From contig DCIM01000087.1 in assembly GCA_002316005.1 (NCBI GenBank), forward strand, positions 1 through 64,000: a stretch of DNA of 64,000 nt, in the 5' to 3' direction. Every line of letters starts with the position of its first letter. Positions within the stretch are counted from its first letter, which is position 1. The notes under the pieces were generated by a model. That model made no database searches. It saw nothing but the letters and a program-made list of their open reading frames with translations, and was not told the DNA's origin. Below are positions 18,738-26,327 of the stretch, piece by piece. The DNA is from Prevotellaceae bacterium UBA1726 (GTDB lineage Bacteria; Bacteroidota; Bacteroidia; Bacteroidales; Bacteroidaceae). A program made the translations under genes and the position numbers.

Positions 18738-19780
18738 AAAAAATCTGTTTTCTCATACTGATTGCTTTTATCTTTGGTGGTTTCGTCAATGCAGATGCCC
18801 AGTCATTGCAATTGATGAAACAGAAGAAAATGTCGAAATGGGGTATTCCCGCTGCAAATTACAGTGGAATAACTTATCTCGGTGGGGATAGATATGCTGT
18901 TGTATGCGATAAGCAACCATCTGACGGCTATTATGAGTTTCGTATTCAGCTGAACGAAGAAACAGGCAAAATAGAGAATATCGAACGCCTCGCTTTTCAT
19001 AACAATGAAGGAAAGACACGCGACGCCGAGGATATTTGCTATGTGAAAGAAATTAACAAACTCTATATTGCTGCCGAAGATGACCAACGGATTATCGAAT
19101 ACGACATGGAAGGCCAACCAACGGGAAGAGAAATGAAAATCCCCGAGTCATTAGGCAAAGATTGTATTCACAATAACTATGGCTTCGAATCGCTCACTTT
19201 TAGCGACAAAACCGCTCTTTTTTGGACTTGCACAGAGAATTCACTCAAAAAAGATGGTGTTGTAGCTTCGTTCGAGAATCCTATTTCCGCTAAACTTCGA
19301 TTACAGTCATTCAATCAAAACCTGCAGCTGTTTACACAACATCTATATCTGACAGATGCGCCTCGCGTAAAGAAAAATCCACGACAAATTGCTTTTGGTG
19401 TAACCGCTTTGACGGGGCTTGAGAATGGAGAACTGTTGGTTCTTGAACGCGAGTTCTTTGTGGCAAAGAAGTATATTGGCAGTTATGTCATCAACAAAAT
19501 CTATAAGGTGAACCCTTCTGTTTCGCCAACCCTACCAGCAAAGCAGAACATCAATGATTTGTCAAACTATTATGCCATGCCAAAGATGCTGATGGCAGAG
19601 TGGAGAACAAGACTCAACCTCACGAAAAAGAACATTGCCAACTACGAAGGAATGTGCTTAGGACCAAAATTAAAGGACGGTCGGCAGACCATCCTTCTCA
19701 TTTCCGACTCACAGTCAGGATATGGGAATTCACTCTTTCATTTGAAAGACTACATACGCGTAGGCATCCTCAACGATTAA
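18734..19780 (+). CDS. Secreted esterase-like protein of the phytase family (PF13449 type)
   Basis: 348 residues from the ATG at 18734, which overlaps the previous stop and begins a clear signal peptide (MKKICFLILIAFIFGGFVNA). The body looks like a beta-propeller with YSGITYLGGDRYAVVCDKQ, DAEDICY, GFESLTF, ALTGLENGELLVLER and NYEGMC segments, the pattern of bacterial esterase-like phytase-fold proteins. A substrate cannot be read from sequence. A more upstream in-frame ATG (18701) lies inside the flavoprotein gene and would bury the signal peptide. Confidence 0.75.
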   Translation: MKKICFLILIAFIFGGFVNADAQSLQLMKQKKMSKWGIPAANYSGITYLGGDRYAVVCDKQPSDGYYEFRIQLNEETGKIENIERLAFHNNEGKTRDAEDICYVKEINKLYIAAEDDQRIIEYDMEGQPTGREMKIPESLGKDCIHNNYGFESLTFSDKTALFWTCTENSLKKDGVVASFENPISAKLRLQSFNQNLQLFTQHLYLTDAPRVKKNPRQIAFGVTALTGLENGELLVLEREFFVAKKYIGSYVINKIYKVNPSVSPTLPAKQNINDLSNYYAMPKMLMAEWRTRLNLTKKNIANYEGMCLGPKLKDGRQTILLISDSQSGYGNSLFHLKDYIRVGILND

Positions 19781-19785
19781 CCAAT

Positions 19786-20308
19786 TCATGAATCTGATGC
19801 TTCCTCCAGATACACCTTTGTCCAGTAGTCATAGTGATTCAAGCCCGGAGTAATCAGGCGTTCTATGGCCTCTGGGGAGATCTTCTTAATGAACTGCCGG
19901 TACACCGCCCCATAACTCCATAGGCCCGATTTCTGTCTTTGCAAGCACCAAAGCACCAGCAGCGACAATACTACCCGAACCGATATGGGCATTATCGAGA
20001 ATAGTAGAGCCCATACCTATCAAGCAGTTATCATCAACCTTGCATCCGTGGATAGTGGCGTTATGACCTATCGTCACATCATTACCAATCTCTACAAAAG
20101 CCGTTCCGTCAGAGCAATGCAGGCAACAGCCATCCTGTACGCTCACACGATTACCAATACGGATTTTATTGACATCACCACGAAGAACGGCACTATACCA
20201 TATTGAGCACCCCTTACCAATGACGACATCACCTACTACAGCCGCTGTCTCTGCAACGAATGTGCCCTCGCCTATCCTCGGTTCAAAACCATTAATCTTC
20301 TTTATCAT
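19786..20308 (-). pseudogene. Gamma carbonic anhydrase-like hexapeptide protein, frameshifted near the C-terminus
   Basis: The first 140 codons give a left-handed beta-helix of the gamma-carbonic anhydrase/YrdA family, with zinc-ligand histidines in CLHCSDGT and GHNATIHGC. The frame stops at 19886 directly after LWGGVPA. The missing C-terminal helix continues in another frame as RQFIKKISPEAIERLI ... YLEEASDS to 19786, a good match to the normal family end. The break is near 19898-19905, where CCGGCAG could derive from a 5-bp deletion in CCGGCACGGCAG. The helix-less protein may still fold. The gene follows the HD-MsrA gene in the same direction, after a palindromic repeat. Confidence 0.8.
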
Positions 20309-20337
20309 AGTAATTATTCTCTATTCCTATTATTACT

Positions 20338-20389
20338 CTCCGCGTAAGCGGCCTCCTCTCCTCGTGGGAGAGGACGGGAGGTGAGGATT
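20338..20389. repeat. Dispersed palindromic repeat with GCGTAAGCGG box
   Basis: CGCGTAAGCGGCC, then CCTCTCCTCGTGGGAGAGG (a perfect 7-bp stem, CCTCTCC/GGAGAGG), then a GGGAGGTGAGG tail. It shares the box and stem with the copies near 32.7 and 34.8 kb. Confidence 0.8.
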
Positions 20390-20390
20390 T

Positions 20391-21335
20391 TTAGACTTTC
20401 TTTTGGCGAATGTGGCAATACGGACTACCGCCAGTGTTGGCATAATACCTCTGATGATACTCCTCGGCAATCCAGAAATCACCCGCAGAACGGATTATTG
20501 TATTCACTTCATCACCTTTCTCGCGAAGCAGATTAGCAAGAGCCTCTGTTGTCTGGCGCTGAGATTCCGAAGTATAAAACACTCCACTTCTATACTGTTC
20601 GCCCAAATCCGGACCTTGACCATCTGTTTGTGCCGGGTCGTGAATCTCTAAGAACAGTTTACATAGTTCCTCGTAACTCACTTCTGCAGGGTTGTATTCC
20701 ACGAGCACAGCCTCCAGATGACCGGTTTTGTGCTTACGGACATCATCATACGATGGGAATTCCTCCTCACCACCAGTATAACCGACAAGCGAACGCACCA
20801 CTCCTTTGTGTTTCAGGAAATAATGCTGAACACCCCAGAAACAACCAGCCGCGAATATTGCCACCTCATGACCGGCCTCCTTCGCGTCAGAGAAGTCGTA
20901 GCGGTAAATCTCGTCCATTGCCTTCACTGCAGCCTCAACCATTGCCAGAGCCTTTCCGTGTTTCTCCTGAAGATGAGGGAAACGCTTCCCGCGGGCGAAG
21001 TTATGACGCAGATCGTTGTATTTCACATGGAGGGCTATTGGGTTATGCGAATTGATAATCCCTTGCACATAATCAAAATAGTCAGTATCTTTATCATGAG
21101 TAAGGAGAAGCAAGGCATTCACCAACCCTTCAGGAATACCCTCACGGATAAGGTCATCAGGAGTATATCCGCAGTCTTCCATCACATCGTGAAGGAATCC
21201 CGCAGCCCTCTCCTCGTCGGTTCGTCCCATCAGTCCAACCTGAATAGGATGAAGGATATAAGCCTCCCCATCTTTATCCTTCTGCCCTTCGTGGGCTTTT
21301 GCAGCAATCTGCAATGCTCTGTCAACAAGATTCAT
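20391..21335 (-). CDS. msrA: HD-domain phosphohydrolase fused to peptide methionine sulfoxide reductase MsrA
   Basis: 314 residues in two parts. Residues 1-145 resemble the SpoT/MESH1 HD hydrolase fold with H29 (LHPIQVG), H49-D50 (FLHDVMED) and D108 (KYNDLRHN), so the metal site looks complete. Residues 157-314 are MsrA, which reduces methionine-S-sulfoxide, with GCFWG (164-168, catalytic Cys165), GYTGG, HLEAV and AEEYHQRY. A late Cys (SPYCHI) could resolve the disulfide. What the HD part hydrolyses is unknown; (p)ppGpp-like nucleotides are an inference. The two parts are one uninterrupted frame from a promoter-proximal ATG. Confidence 0.9.
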   Translation of the reverse strand: MNLVDRALQIAAKAHEGQKDKDGEAYILHPIQVGLMGRTDEERAAGFLHDVMEDCGYTPDDLIREGIPEGLVNALLLLTHDKDTDYFDYVQGIINSHNPIALHVKYNDLRHNFARGKRFPHLQEKHGKALAMVEAAVKAMDEIYRYDFSDAKEAGHEVAIFAAGCFWGVQHYFLKHKGVVRSLVGYTGGEEEFPSYDDVRKHKTGHLEAVLVEYNPAEVSYEELCKLFLEIHDPAQTDGQGPDLGEQYRSGVFYTSESQRQTTEALANLLREKGDEVNTIIRSAGDFWIAEEYHQRYYANTGGSPYCHIRQKKV

Positions 21336-21358
21336 AGTCGTTTATGTTTTTCTTCGTA

Positions 21359-21390
21359 CAAAATTATCATTTTTTCTTTGAACCACCAAA
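21359..21390 (-). promoter_or_regulatory. Promoter for the HD-MsrA gene
   Basis: On the minus strand TTTG (21390-21387), 20 nt, then TAATTTTG (21366-21359). The match is exact. Confidence 0.85.
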
Positions 21391-21493
21391 TAAAGTGCAA
21401 ACCGAATGCAGAAATAAAACTTTTTTATGCTGAGGTGAAGCCTTTATTCGAGAATGTTCATTATTTAGATAATGACATTGTGGGGGCTTGTTG

Positions 21494-22459
21494 TTATAAG
21501 GTTATATTGAACATCCATCCAAGTAGGATGATGGAGAATGCTACTGTGCCAAAGAAGATTAGGATGAGTCGCATAGACATTACTTTCTTCAGCATGGTGG
21601 CTTCGGGGAGGGAAAGTCCCACGACTGACATCATAAAAGCGAGGGCTGTGCCGAGGCTCACTCCCTTGGCAACAAACACCTCCACCACAGGTACAATGCC
21701 TGCAGCATTAGCATACATAGGTACGGCAAGGATAACTGCCAACGGCACGGCATACCAATGCTCTCCGCTCATGTAGGTCTCGAAGAAGCCTTCAGGCACA
21801 TATCCGTGCATCGCAGCTCCAATGGCAATACCTATTATCACATATAGAATCACTCCACGAACAATATTCCACGACTCACGCAAAATCAATGGCAGACGAT
21901 GCAGCAGTGTGGTGTCCTCGCCTTCCCATTCTTCTTCTCCATCGGTCGAATGCTGAATCTGCTGCACCCACTCACTGAGATATTTCTCCAGGCGCATCCT
22001 GCCCAAGAGATATCCCCCGACAGTACCCAGCAACACACCACTGACAACATAAATCATCGTCACCTTCCATCCGAATGTACCTGCAAACATAGCCACAGCC
22101 ACCTCGTTGACCAAAGGTGATGTGATGAGGAACGAGAATGTTACGCCCAAAGGAATGCCTCCCTTCACAAAGCCTATAAACAGCGGAATGCTCGAGCAGG
22201 AACAGAAAGGAGTGACAGCTCCAAAGACTGATGCCAGCAGATACTGCAAGCCATACAACTTTCGTGAGTTAAGGAAGTTGCGAAGCCTTTCCACAGGGAA
22301 ATAGGCATTGACAACTCCCATTATACTGCTTATCAGGAACAACAGCAAAACGATTTTTAGCGTGTCATACACAAAGAAATTGAGCGCCTCGCCCAAGTGT
22401 GTTGTGGCATCTATGCCAAAGAGGTCATATATAAGCCAATCTGCAAATTGTTGTATCAT
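21494..22459 (-). CDS. Permease of the DUF318/ArsP family
   Basis: 321 residues with about eight hydrophobic segments. The segment TPFCSCSSIPLFIGF (near residues 82-96) carries the Cys pair typical of ArsP/YraQ-type permeases, and a second half repeats the fold (VPMYANAAGIVPVVEVFV). Such proteins export organoarsenicals or similar compounds; the substrate here is inferred from the neighbours. It is the last gene of the ArsR-led leftward cluster, 15 nt after the ArsG-like gene. Confidence 0.85.
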   Translation of the reverse strand: MIQQFADWLIYDLFGIDATTHLGEALNFFVYDTLKIVLLLFLISSIMGVVNAYFPVERLRNFLNSRKLYGLQYLLASVFGAVTPFCSCSSIPLFIGFVKGGIPLGVTFSFLITSPLVNEVAVAMFAGTFGWKVTMIYVVSGVLLGTVGGYLLGRMRLEKYLSEWVQQIQHSTDGEEEWEGEDTTLLHRLPLILRESWNIVRGVILYVIIGIAIGAAMHGYVPEGFFETYMSGEHWYAVPLAVILAVPMYANAAGIVPVVEVFVAKGVSLGTALAFMMSVVGLSLPEATMLKKVMSMRLILIFFGTVAFSIILLGWMFNITL

Positions 22460-22474
22460 ATCATTCTTTTTATA

Positions 22475-23188
22475 TTAAAGCAATATGGTGGTGCAATAGT
22501 AGAAGCCGACTCCGATGAAGATGAAGGCAACCACTCGGTTAAACCATTTCTGGAATGTCTGTATGCTTCCTATGAACTTGCTGAGGTTCTGTATGCTGAA
22601 TGCTATGAACCATGATACCAGCAGGACAGGCAGTGAGGTTGCCAATGCAAATACCAGAGGCAGAAGATAACCGGCAGATGCTTCGGCACTCATTGGGATA
22701 AGCATTCCAAAGTAGAAGAACCCGCTTGTAGGACAGAATGCCATTGCAAACAGAATGCCTAACGCCAGAGCCCCAAAGGCAGTTCTATAGCTCCCCTCGC
22801 CTTGGGGAGAGGGAGTGAGGCTCAGCTTAGGCAGATGCAGCAGATGTCCGAAAAGCATAAACACTCCTACTATGACCAGGATAGGTCCTAACAGCATTTC
22901 GCCCCACTGGCTCACCGCCTGCTGAACGCCAAACATCTCCTCACCGCTATGGATGAGATAAATGAGCACGCCCCCAAGAAGGCTGTAGGCAAGAGTCCTT
23001 CCCAAAGTGTAAAGTAACCCTCTGAGGAATACCGCCTTTCTGTCTTCCTCCTGCTTGCTTATATAAGCCACCGCCGTAATGTTGGTAGCAAGCGGACAAG
23101 GAGAAATCGCCGTAAGCAATCCAAGAACGAACGCCGTAAGTATAGGCAACTGACTACCCTCGAGAATCTGATTGAGCCACTCTTCCAT
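22475..23188 (-). CDS. ArsG-like efflux permease (CcdA/DsbD transmembrane fold)
   Basis: 237 residues with six predicted membrane helices. LTAISPCPLATN (26-37) and FAMAFCPTSGFFYFG carry the paired Cys-Pro elements of the CcdA/DsbD transporter fold. In Bacteroidetes this form, next to ArsF-like and thioredoxin-like genes, is annotated as aromatic arsenical efflux permease ArsG. The loop LTPSPQGEGSYR (about 128-139) is encoded by a copy of the dispersed genomic repeat. A CcdA-type thiol transporter is the alternative. Confidence 0.8.
   Translation of the reverse strand: MEEWLNQILEGSQLPILTAFVLGLLTAISPCPLATNITAVAYISKQEEDRKAVFLRGLLYTLGRTLAYSLLGGVLIYLIHSGEEMFGVQQAVSQWGEMLLGPILVIVGVFMLFGHLLHLPKLSLTPSPQGEGSYRTAFGALALGILFAMAFCPTSGFFYFGMLIPMSAEASAGYLLPLVFALATSLPVLLVSWFIAFSIQNLSKFIGSIQTFQKWFNRVVAFIFIGVGFYYCTTILL
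22791..22823. repeat. Dispersed repeat inside the ArsG-like gene
   Basis: CTCCCCTCGCCTTGGGGAG is a palindrome followed by AGGGAGTGAGG, as in the intergenic copies. It encodes the cytoplasmic or periplasmic loop LTPSPQGEG without breaking the frame. Confidence 0.75.
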
Positions 23189-23192
23189 ATCG

Positions 23193-23576
23193 CTACTTCT
23201 TTTTGAGCAATGCGTCTATCTCCTCCTTCAACTTCTTCTTGAAGGTCTCGGGCTCTTTCCTTGTATACTGGAACGCCATACGCGTCAGGTCTTTTCTCGC
23301 TTTGTCCTTGACAATGTAGAGCGACGACCATGTGACCTTGTATTCCTTCGCAACCGTCTTGCCCTTCTCCGAGGTGATGTCTATCACCTGCATCTTTACT
23401 TTGCCGTCTTTCACCTCCTTCTGATAAAGTTCATCAAGAAGTTCTTTCGTACACTTTTCGATAGCCATACATGTGGCACATCTCTGTTTTCCGTGGAAAT
23501 ACTTCAGTTCCACTGTCTGAGCATTTGCGAGCAATGCACAAAGGCAAAGCAACGCTGAGAGAACCATTTTCTTCAT
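23193..23576 (-). CDS. ArsF-like secreted thioredoxin-fold protein
   Basis: 127 residues with a signal peptide (1-19) and a CATC pair (33-36, QRCATCMAIEK) at the position of a thioredoxin-type active site. The pattern YFHGKQRCATC ... IDITSEKGKTVAKEY matches the family annotated as nitrophenyl compound nitroreductase subunit ArsF. It probably supplies reducing equivalents across the envelope to the neighbouring permease; that role is inferred. It starts 30 nt after the small thioredoxin gene, across a CAATTT repeat. Confidence 0.75.
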   Translation of the reverse strand: MKKMVLSALLCLCALLANAQTVELKYFHGKQRCATCMAIEKCTKELLDELYQKEVKDGKVKMQVIDITSEKGKTVAKEYKVTWSSLYIVKDKARKDLTRMAFQYTRKEPETFKKKLKEEIDALLKKK

Positions 23577-23577
23577 T

Positions 23578-23610
23578 TACAATTTGGCAATTTACAATTT
23601 GACAATTTAT
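23578..23610. repeat. CAATTT-type short repeat cluster
   Basis: The unit TACAATTTGGCAATTTACAA continues as TTTGACAATTTA, giving three to four CAATTT cores at about 10-bp steps between two genes of the ars-type cluster. Confidence 0.7.
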
Positions 23611-23837
23611 TTTAGCAGAGCGCAAATCTCAGCCTCATTCTTCTGACCACGAGCAACGAGCACTCCATCCACTACAAGCGATGGTAGCGTCATGGTGTTA
23701 TACTGCATTATCTCCATAATGTCGTCCACCTTCTCCACCTCGGCATCAATACCGTTTTCATTCACTACCCTAACCACAAGGTCAAAGAACTTCTGACTGC
23801 AAGCACACTGGCTTACCAAAACTTTAATCTGTTTCAT
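23607..23837 (-). CDS. Small thioredoxin-like protein (MTH895/TM0996 type)
   Basis: 76 residues with beta-alpha-beta topology. The active-site region is SQCACSQ, a C-x-C pair (10 and 12) rather than the usual CxxC, followed by TLPSLVVDGVLVARG with the cis-Pro (LP) expected in thioredoxin folds. Such small proteins accompany ArsG/permease genes in Bacteroidetes. It likely passes electrons in this cluster; this is inference from context. Confidence 0.8.
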   Translation of the reverse strand: MKQIKVLVSQCACSQKFFDLVVRVVNENGIDAEVEKVDDIMEIMQYNTMTLPSLVVDGVLVARGQKNEAEICALLK

Positions 23838-23844
23838 AATAACA

Positions 23845-23872
23845 TTTACAATTTGACAATTTACAATTGACT
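23845..23872. repeat. Second CAATTT-type short repeat cluster
   Basis: TTTACAATTTGACAATTTAC continues into AATTGACT directly upstream of the small thioredoxin gene. It has the same unit as the cluster at 23.58 kb. Confidence 0.65.
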
Positions 23873-23882
23873 ATTTTCGTAA

Positions 23883-23898
23883 TTCGTAGAACAACGAA
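23883..23898. promoter_or_regulatory. Possible second ArsR half-site pair
   Basis: TTCGT (23883-23887) and ACGAA (23894-23898) form an inverted repeat with a 6-bp gap, using the same half-sites as the element in the arsR promoter. Confidence 0.4.
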
Positions 23899-23910
23899 CA
23901 TTAATTATTT

Positions 23911-23942
23911 AATAAAACCCTCGAAGATAAACCAACGAGGGT
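23911..23942 (-). terminator. Hairpin terminator or attenuator after arsR
   Basis: ACCCTCG (23917-23923) pairs with CGAGGGT (23936-23942), with TTTTATT following on the minus strand. It lies between arsR and the rest of the cluster, so it may end a short arsR transcript or attenuate the operon. Confidence 0.75.
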
Positions 23943-23966
23943 AGTTACTTTATACAAGTACGTATG

Positions 23967-24296
23967 CTATTGGCAGCAGCCGTCTTTCTTTTCGCACAGT
24001 TGTTGGTTGAAGAACTCCGCAAACAACTGCTGTGCATACTCCCAGTTCTCCCGGTTGATGCAATACTTCACCTTAGGTGTCTCAATCTCTCCCTGAATCA
24101 ACCCAACCTCTTTAAGAGCTGTCAGATGTTGGCTCACAGTTGCTTTAGCAATAGGCAACTCCTCATGAATATCCCCGAAATAACAAGTATTCTGTTTAGC
24201 CAGAAACCTCATTATTTCTATACGCGCAGGATGTCCAAGCGCCTTGGCAAACGCCGCTATCGTTTCTGTTTTTATACCATATTTCTTTTCCGCCAT
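23967..24296 (-). CDS. ArsR-family transcriptional repressor
   Basis: 109 residues with a winged helix: AKALGHPARIEIMRFL, then the recognition helix region KATVSQHLTALKEVGLI and the wing VKYCINRENW. Cysteines occur at NTCYFGD, near the wing (KYC) and in the C-terminal CEKKDGCC, giving several possible thiol ligands for arsenic or a metal. The gene is first in the leftward cluster with thioredoxin-like, ArsF, ArsG and permease genes, which it probably represses. An inverted repeat overlaps its promoter. Confidence 0.9.
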   Translation of the reverse strand: MAEKKYGIKTETIAAFAKALGHPARIEIMRFLAKQNTCYFGDIHEELPIAKATVSQHLTALKEVGLIQGEIETPKVKYCINRENWEYAQQLFAEFFNQQLCEKKDGCCQ

Positions 24297-24321
24297 AATC
24301 TTAAATCTGTTTTTATGGTCG

Positions 24322-24353
24322 CAAAACTACGAACAATATTTGAATCCGCCAAA
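24322..24353 (-). promoter_or_regulatory. Promoter of arsR
   Basis: On the minus strand TTTG (24353-24350), 20 nt, then TAGTTTTG (24329-24322). The match is exact. Confidence 0.85.
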
Positions 24354-24379
24354 CATTTGTTCGTAAAATAACGATCGTT
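24329..24379. promoter_or_regulatory. Candidate ArsR operator region
   Basis: ACGAACAA (24329-24336) and TTGTTCGT (24357-24364) are perfect 8-bp inverted arms around the -33 element. A further perfect palindrome AACGATCGTT lies at 24370-24379. The arms repeat the ACGAA/TTCGT half-site seen before the thioredoxin gene. Confidence 0.6.
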
Positions 24380-24386
24380 AACTAAA

Positions 24387-24950
24387 TTATACGTTTTTGT
24401 CCCTATCCGCAATAATCTCCCTCTGGCTTATCCTCTTTTCAAACTTAAACATTCCGTCGTCCATTACTCCCTCCTCATCCGGGTGATTGGGATCCTGATG
24501 ACCTTCGTGGAAGAACTCTACGATGTGAAAGCCAAGACGGTTGACATAGAAGTGAATATTACGCTTCTCAAAGTAAGGGGTATGAGTCACCCAAACATCA
24601 ATCTCAGGGTGCATCTCTTCCACCAAATGCCACGCTTTTTGACCTATTCCTCGACTATGTGTCTTAGGTGATACAAAAAGAATATCAAGGTCGCCTTCAT
24701 GCTTCTCTTTGTCTATGAGGAGAATCACGCCACCAACAGGCTCATCATCCTTCATGATACGATAAGCCTCTGCCTTCGGATGGTCAAGGCAAGCCTCAAT
24801 TGTAGAGCGAGAAATAATCTCACCCTCTTCCTCGAAGTGGTTATCACGCATTCCAAACTCCTCCATGGCACCATAGCGAAAAGCCTCCTGGTTGTCGAGA
24901 ATAAATTGGTTGCGGTCTTCTTGTTGTAGTGGTTCTAAGATAATCATCAT
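24387..24950 (-). CDS. GNAT-family N-acetyltransferase
   Basis: 187 residues. The acetyl-CoA-binding core has PVGGVILLIDKEKHEGDLD, then LFVSPKTHSRGIGQKAWHLVE with the RGIGQKA loop in place of the classic Q/RxxGxG/A motif. The C-terminus (HFYVNRLGFHIVEFF) is the usual final strand-helix. The substrate is unknown. It overlaps the preceding Nim-type gene by 4 nt (ATGA) and is the last gene of the leftward twelve-gene run. Confidence 0.88.
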   Translation of the reverse strand: MMIILEPLQQEDRNQFILDNQEAFRYGAMEEFGMRDNHFEEEGEIISRSTIEACLDHPKAEAYRIMKDDEPVGGVILLIDKEKHEGDLDILFVSPKTHSRGIGQKAWHLVEEMHPEIDVWVTHTPYFEKRNIHFYVNRLGFHIVEFFHEGHQDPNHPDEEGVMDDGMFKFEKRISQREIIADRDKNV

Positions 24951-25462
24951 TCCATCCTCCCATACTTTAACTCCTCACCCTGAGCATCATACTGCTTACG
25001 CTTACCTACTGGTGGTTCTGTTAGGGTAATCTTAACCACTGCTGTGCGTCCCAGACTTCTCTCTATCGAGGCGTCAAAGGCTTCCATGTGGGTGGGTAAG
25101 AACCTTTCGCAGATAGCACGAAGGGCTTCTATCTTCTCAGTATCATCAGTTACCTCCTCTGCCACACCGAATGCTATTGCCGACTTGAACTCAAGTGTAA
25201 AACTACCGTCCTTAGGTCCTACCGTAGGCTTGCACTTTGTGACTGCACTCAGACAAACCCGAGGGTTCTGATGGAGTATATCCAGTTTCTTTCCCTCCAT
25301 CGCACAATGGAAATAGAAGGTCTTATCGTTAGCACGCGCCAAAGACAATGGCACAGCGTAAGGCGTACCATCGGTTTCGGTCATGCTTACAGTAATATAT
25401 GGTGCTTTGTCAAACACCTCCAATGCCCACTCTGCAGGCATCTCGCGACTTACTTTTCTCAT
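24947..25462 (-). CDS. Pyridoxamine 5'-phosphate oxidase family flavoprotein (NimA-like)
   Basis: 171 residues in the FMN-binding split barrel. N-terminal REMPAEWALEVFDKAPYITVSM and the segments PYAVPLSLARANDKTFYFHCA and EGKKLDILHQNPRVCLS are typical of the PPOX/Nim group, whose best-known members reduce 5-nitroimidazoles. Whether this protein confers resistance cannot be inferred. It lies 4 nt downstream of the SDR gene and overlaps the next GNAT gene. Confidence 0.85.
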   Translation of the reverse strand: MRKVSREMPAEWALEVFDKAPYITVSMTETDGTPYAVPLSLARANDKTFYFHCAMEGKKLDILHQNPRVCLSAVTKCKPTVGPKDGSFTLEFKSAIAFGVAEEVTDDTEKIEALRAICERFLPTHMEAFDASIERSLGRTAVVKITLTEPPVGKRKQYDAQGEELKYGRME

Positions 25463-25466
25463 AGGT

Positions 25467-26327
25467 TTATATTCTGTATGGTCTCTTTATTGCTTCTTCT
25501 ATTCCATTAACACTATCAATAAATCGGATGTCATATTGCTCAATGAGCTCGCAATCCATTGTAAGGTTCCTATCTTGTTCGGAGAATCTTTCATCATCTG
25601 GCAGAATCCAGTTTGAAGCATCTTCGAACCCCATAAGAGAGGCAGCCTTCAAGAAGAGTTCATAGCTGTTCAAGTTGTTACCACTGCCGAAGTTATATAT
25701 CCCGCCAGGCAGGGTCATAGCTTTCTCTATGTTCCTTACCACATCCCAAACGTATGATACACCACGATATTCGTGCGTTGCAGCCTTGATGGAGGTTCTT
25801 TCGTTATAGGCCTTCTGTAGGTTGACCAAGATATTACTGTTTAGTTTCAAAGGACTATCAGGCAAATCGTACATCCATGTCAGTCTTAGTCCCACAGAAT
25901 CAGGATTATTCCACAAAGCGCGTTGCTCAGCCTCCAGTTTGTGCTGGCCATAAACATTGACTGGTTGCAGAACATCTTCTTCTTTGAGAGGACCAAGCAT
26001 TGGAGTTCCGTTATACACCTGATCGCTGGACATGAATACGAGTTTTGCACCTGTGAGTTTACAAGCCTTGGCTATTCTAACCGTACCTTGAACATTTACT
26101 CGGTGTGACTCTTCTGGATGCTGCTCGCAATACCATGTATTACTGAGGGCAGCACAATGTATCACCACATCAGGACGATGTTCCTCAATGTATTCTTTGA
26201 CTGCTTCCTCACGACTGACATTAAGCTCTGAGTGTGAGGGCATAAGCAAATCATACTTGTCTTTGAAATGAATAGCAAGACGACTACCTAAGAATCCGCT
26301 GCTACCTGTAATCAGAATCTTTTTCAT
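25467..26327 (-). CDS. RmlD/SDR-type NAD(P)-dependent sugar-nucleotide-like reductase
   Basis: 286 residues with the Rossmann loop ITGSSGFLGSRLA (5-17). Further SDR elements are VVIHCAALSNT, the Ser of FMSSDQVYNG and the catalytic YGQHK (YxxxK, near 126-130). The fold is closest to dTDP-4-dehydrorhamnose reductase (RmlD). No rml or capsule genes lie nearby, so a sugar-nucleotide role is doubtful. It overlaps the flavin reductase gene by 4 nt. Confidence 0.85.
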   Translation of the reverse strand: MKKILITGSSGFLGSRLAIHFKDKYDLLMPSHSELNVSREEAVKEYIEEHRPDVVIHCAALSNTWYCEQHPEESHRVNVQGTVRIAKACKLTGAKLVFMSSDQVYNGTPMLGPLKEEDVLQPVNVYGQHKLEAEQRALWNNPDSVGLRLTWMYDLPDSPLKLNSNILVNLQKAYNERTSIKAATHEYRGVSYVWDVVRNIEKAMTLPGGIYNFGSGNNLNSYELFLKAASLMGFEDASNWILPDDERFSEQDRNLTMDCELIEQYDIRFIDSVNGIEEAIKRPYRI

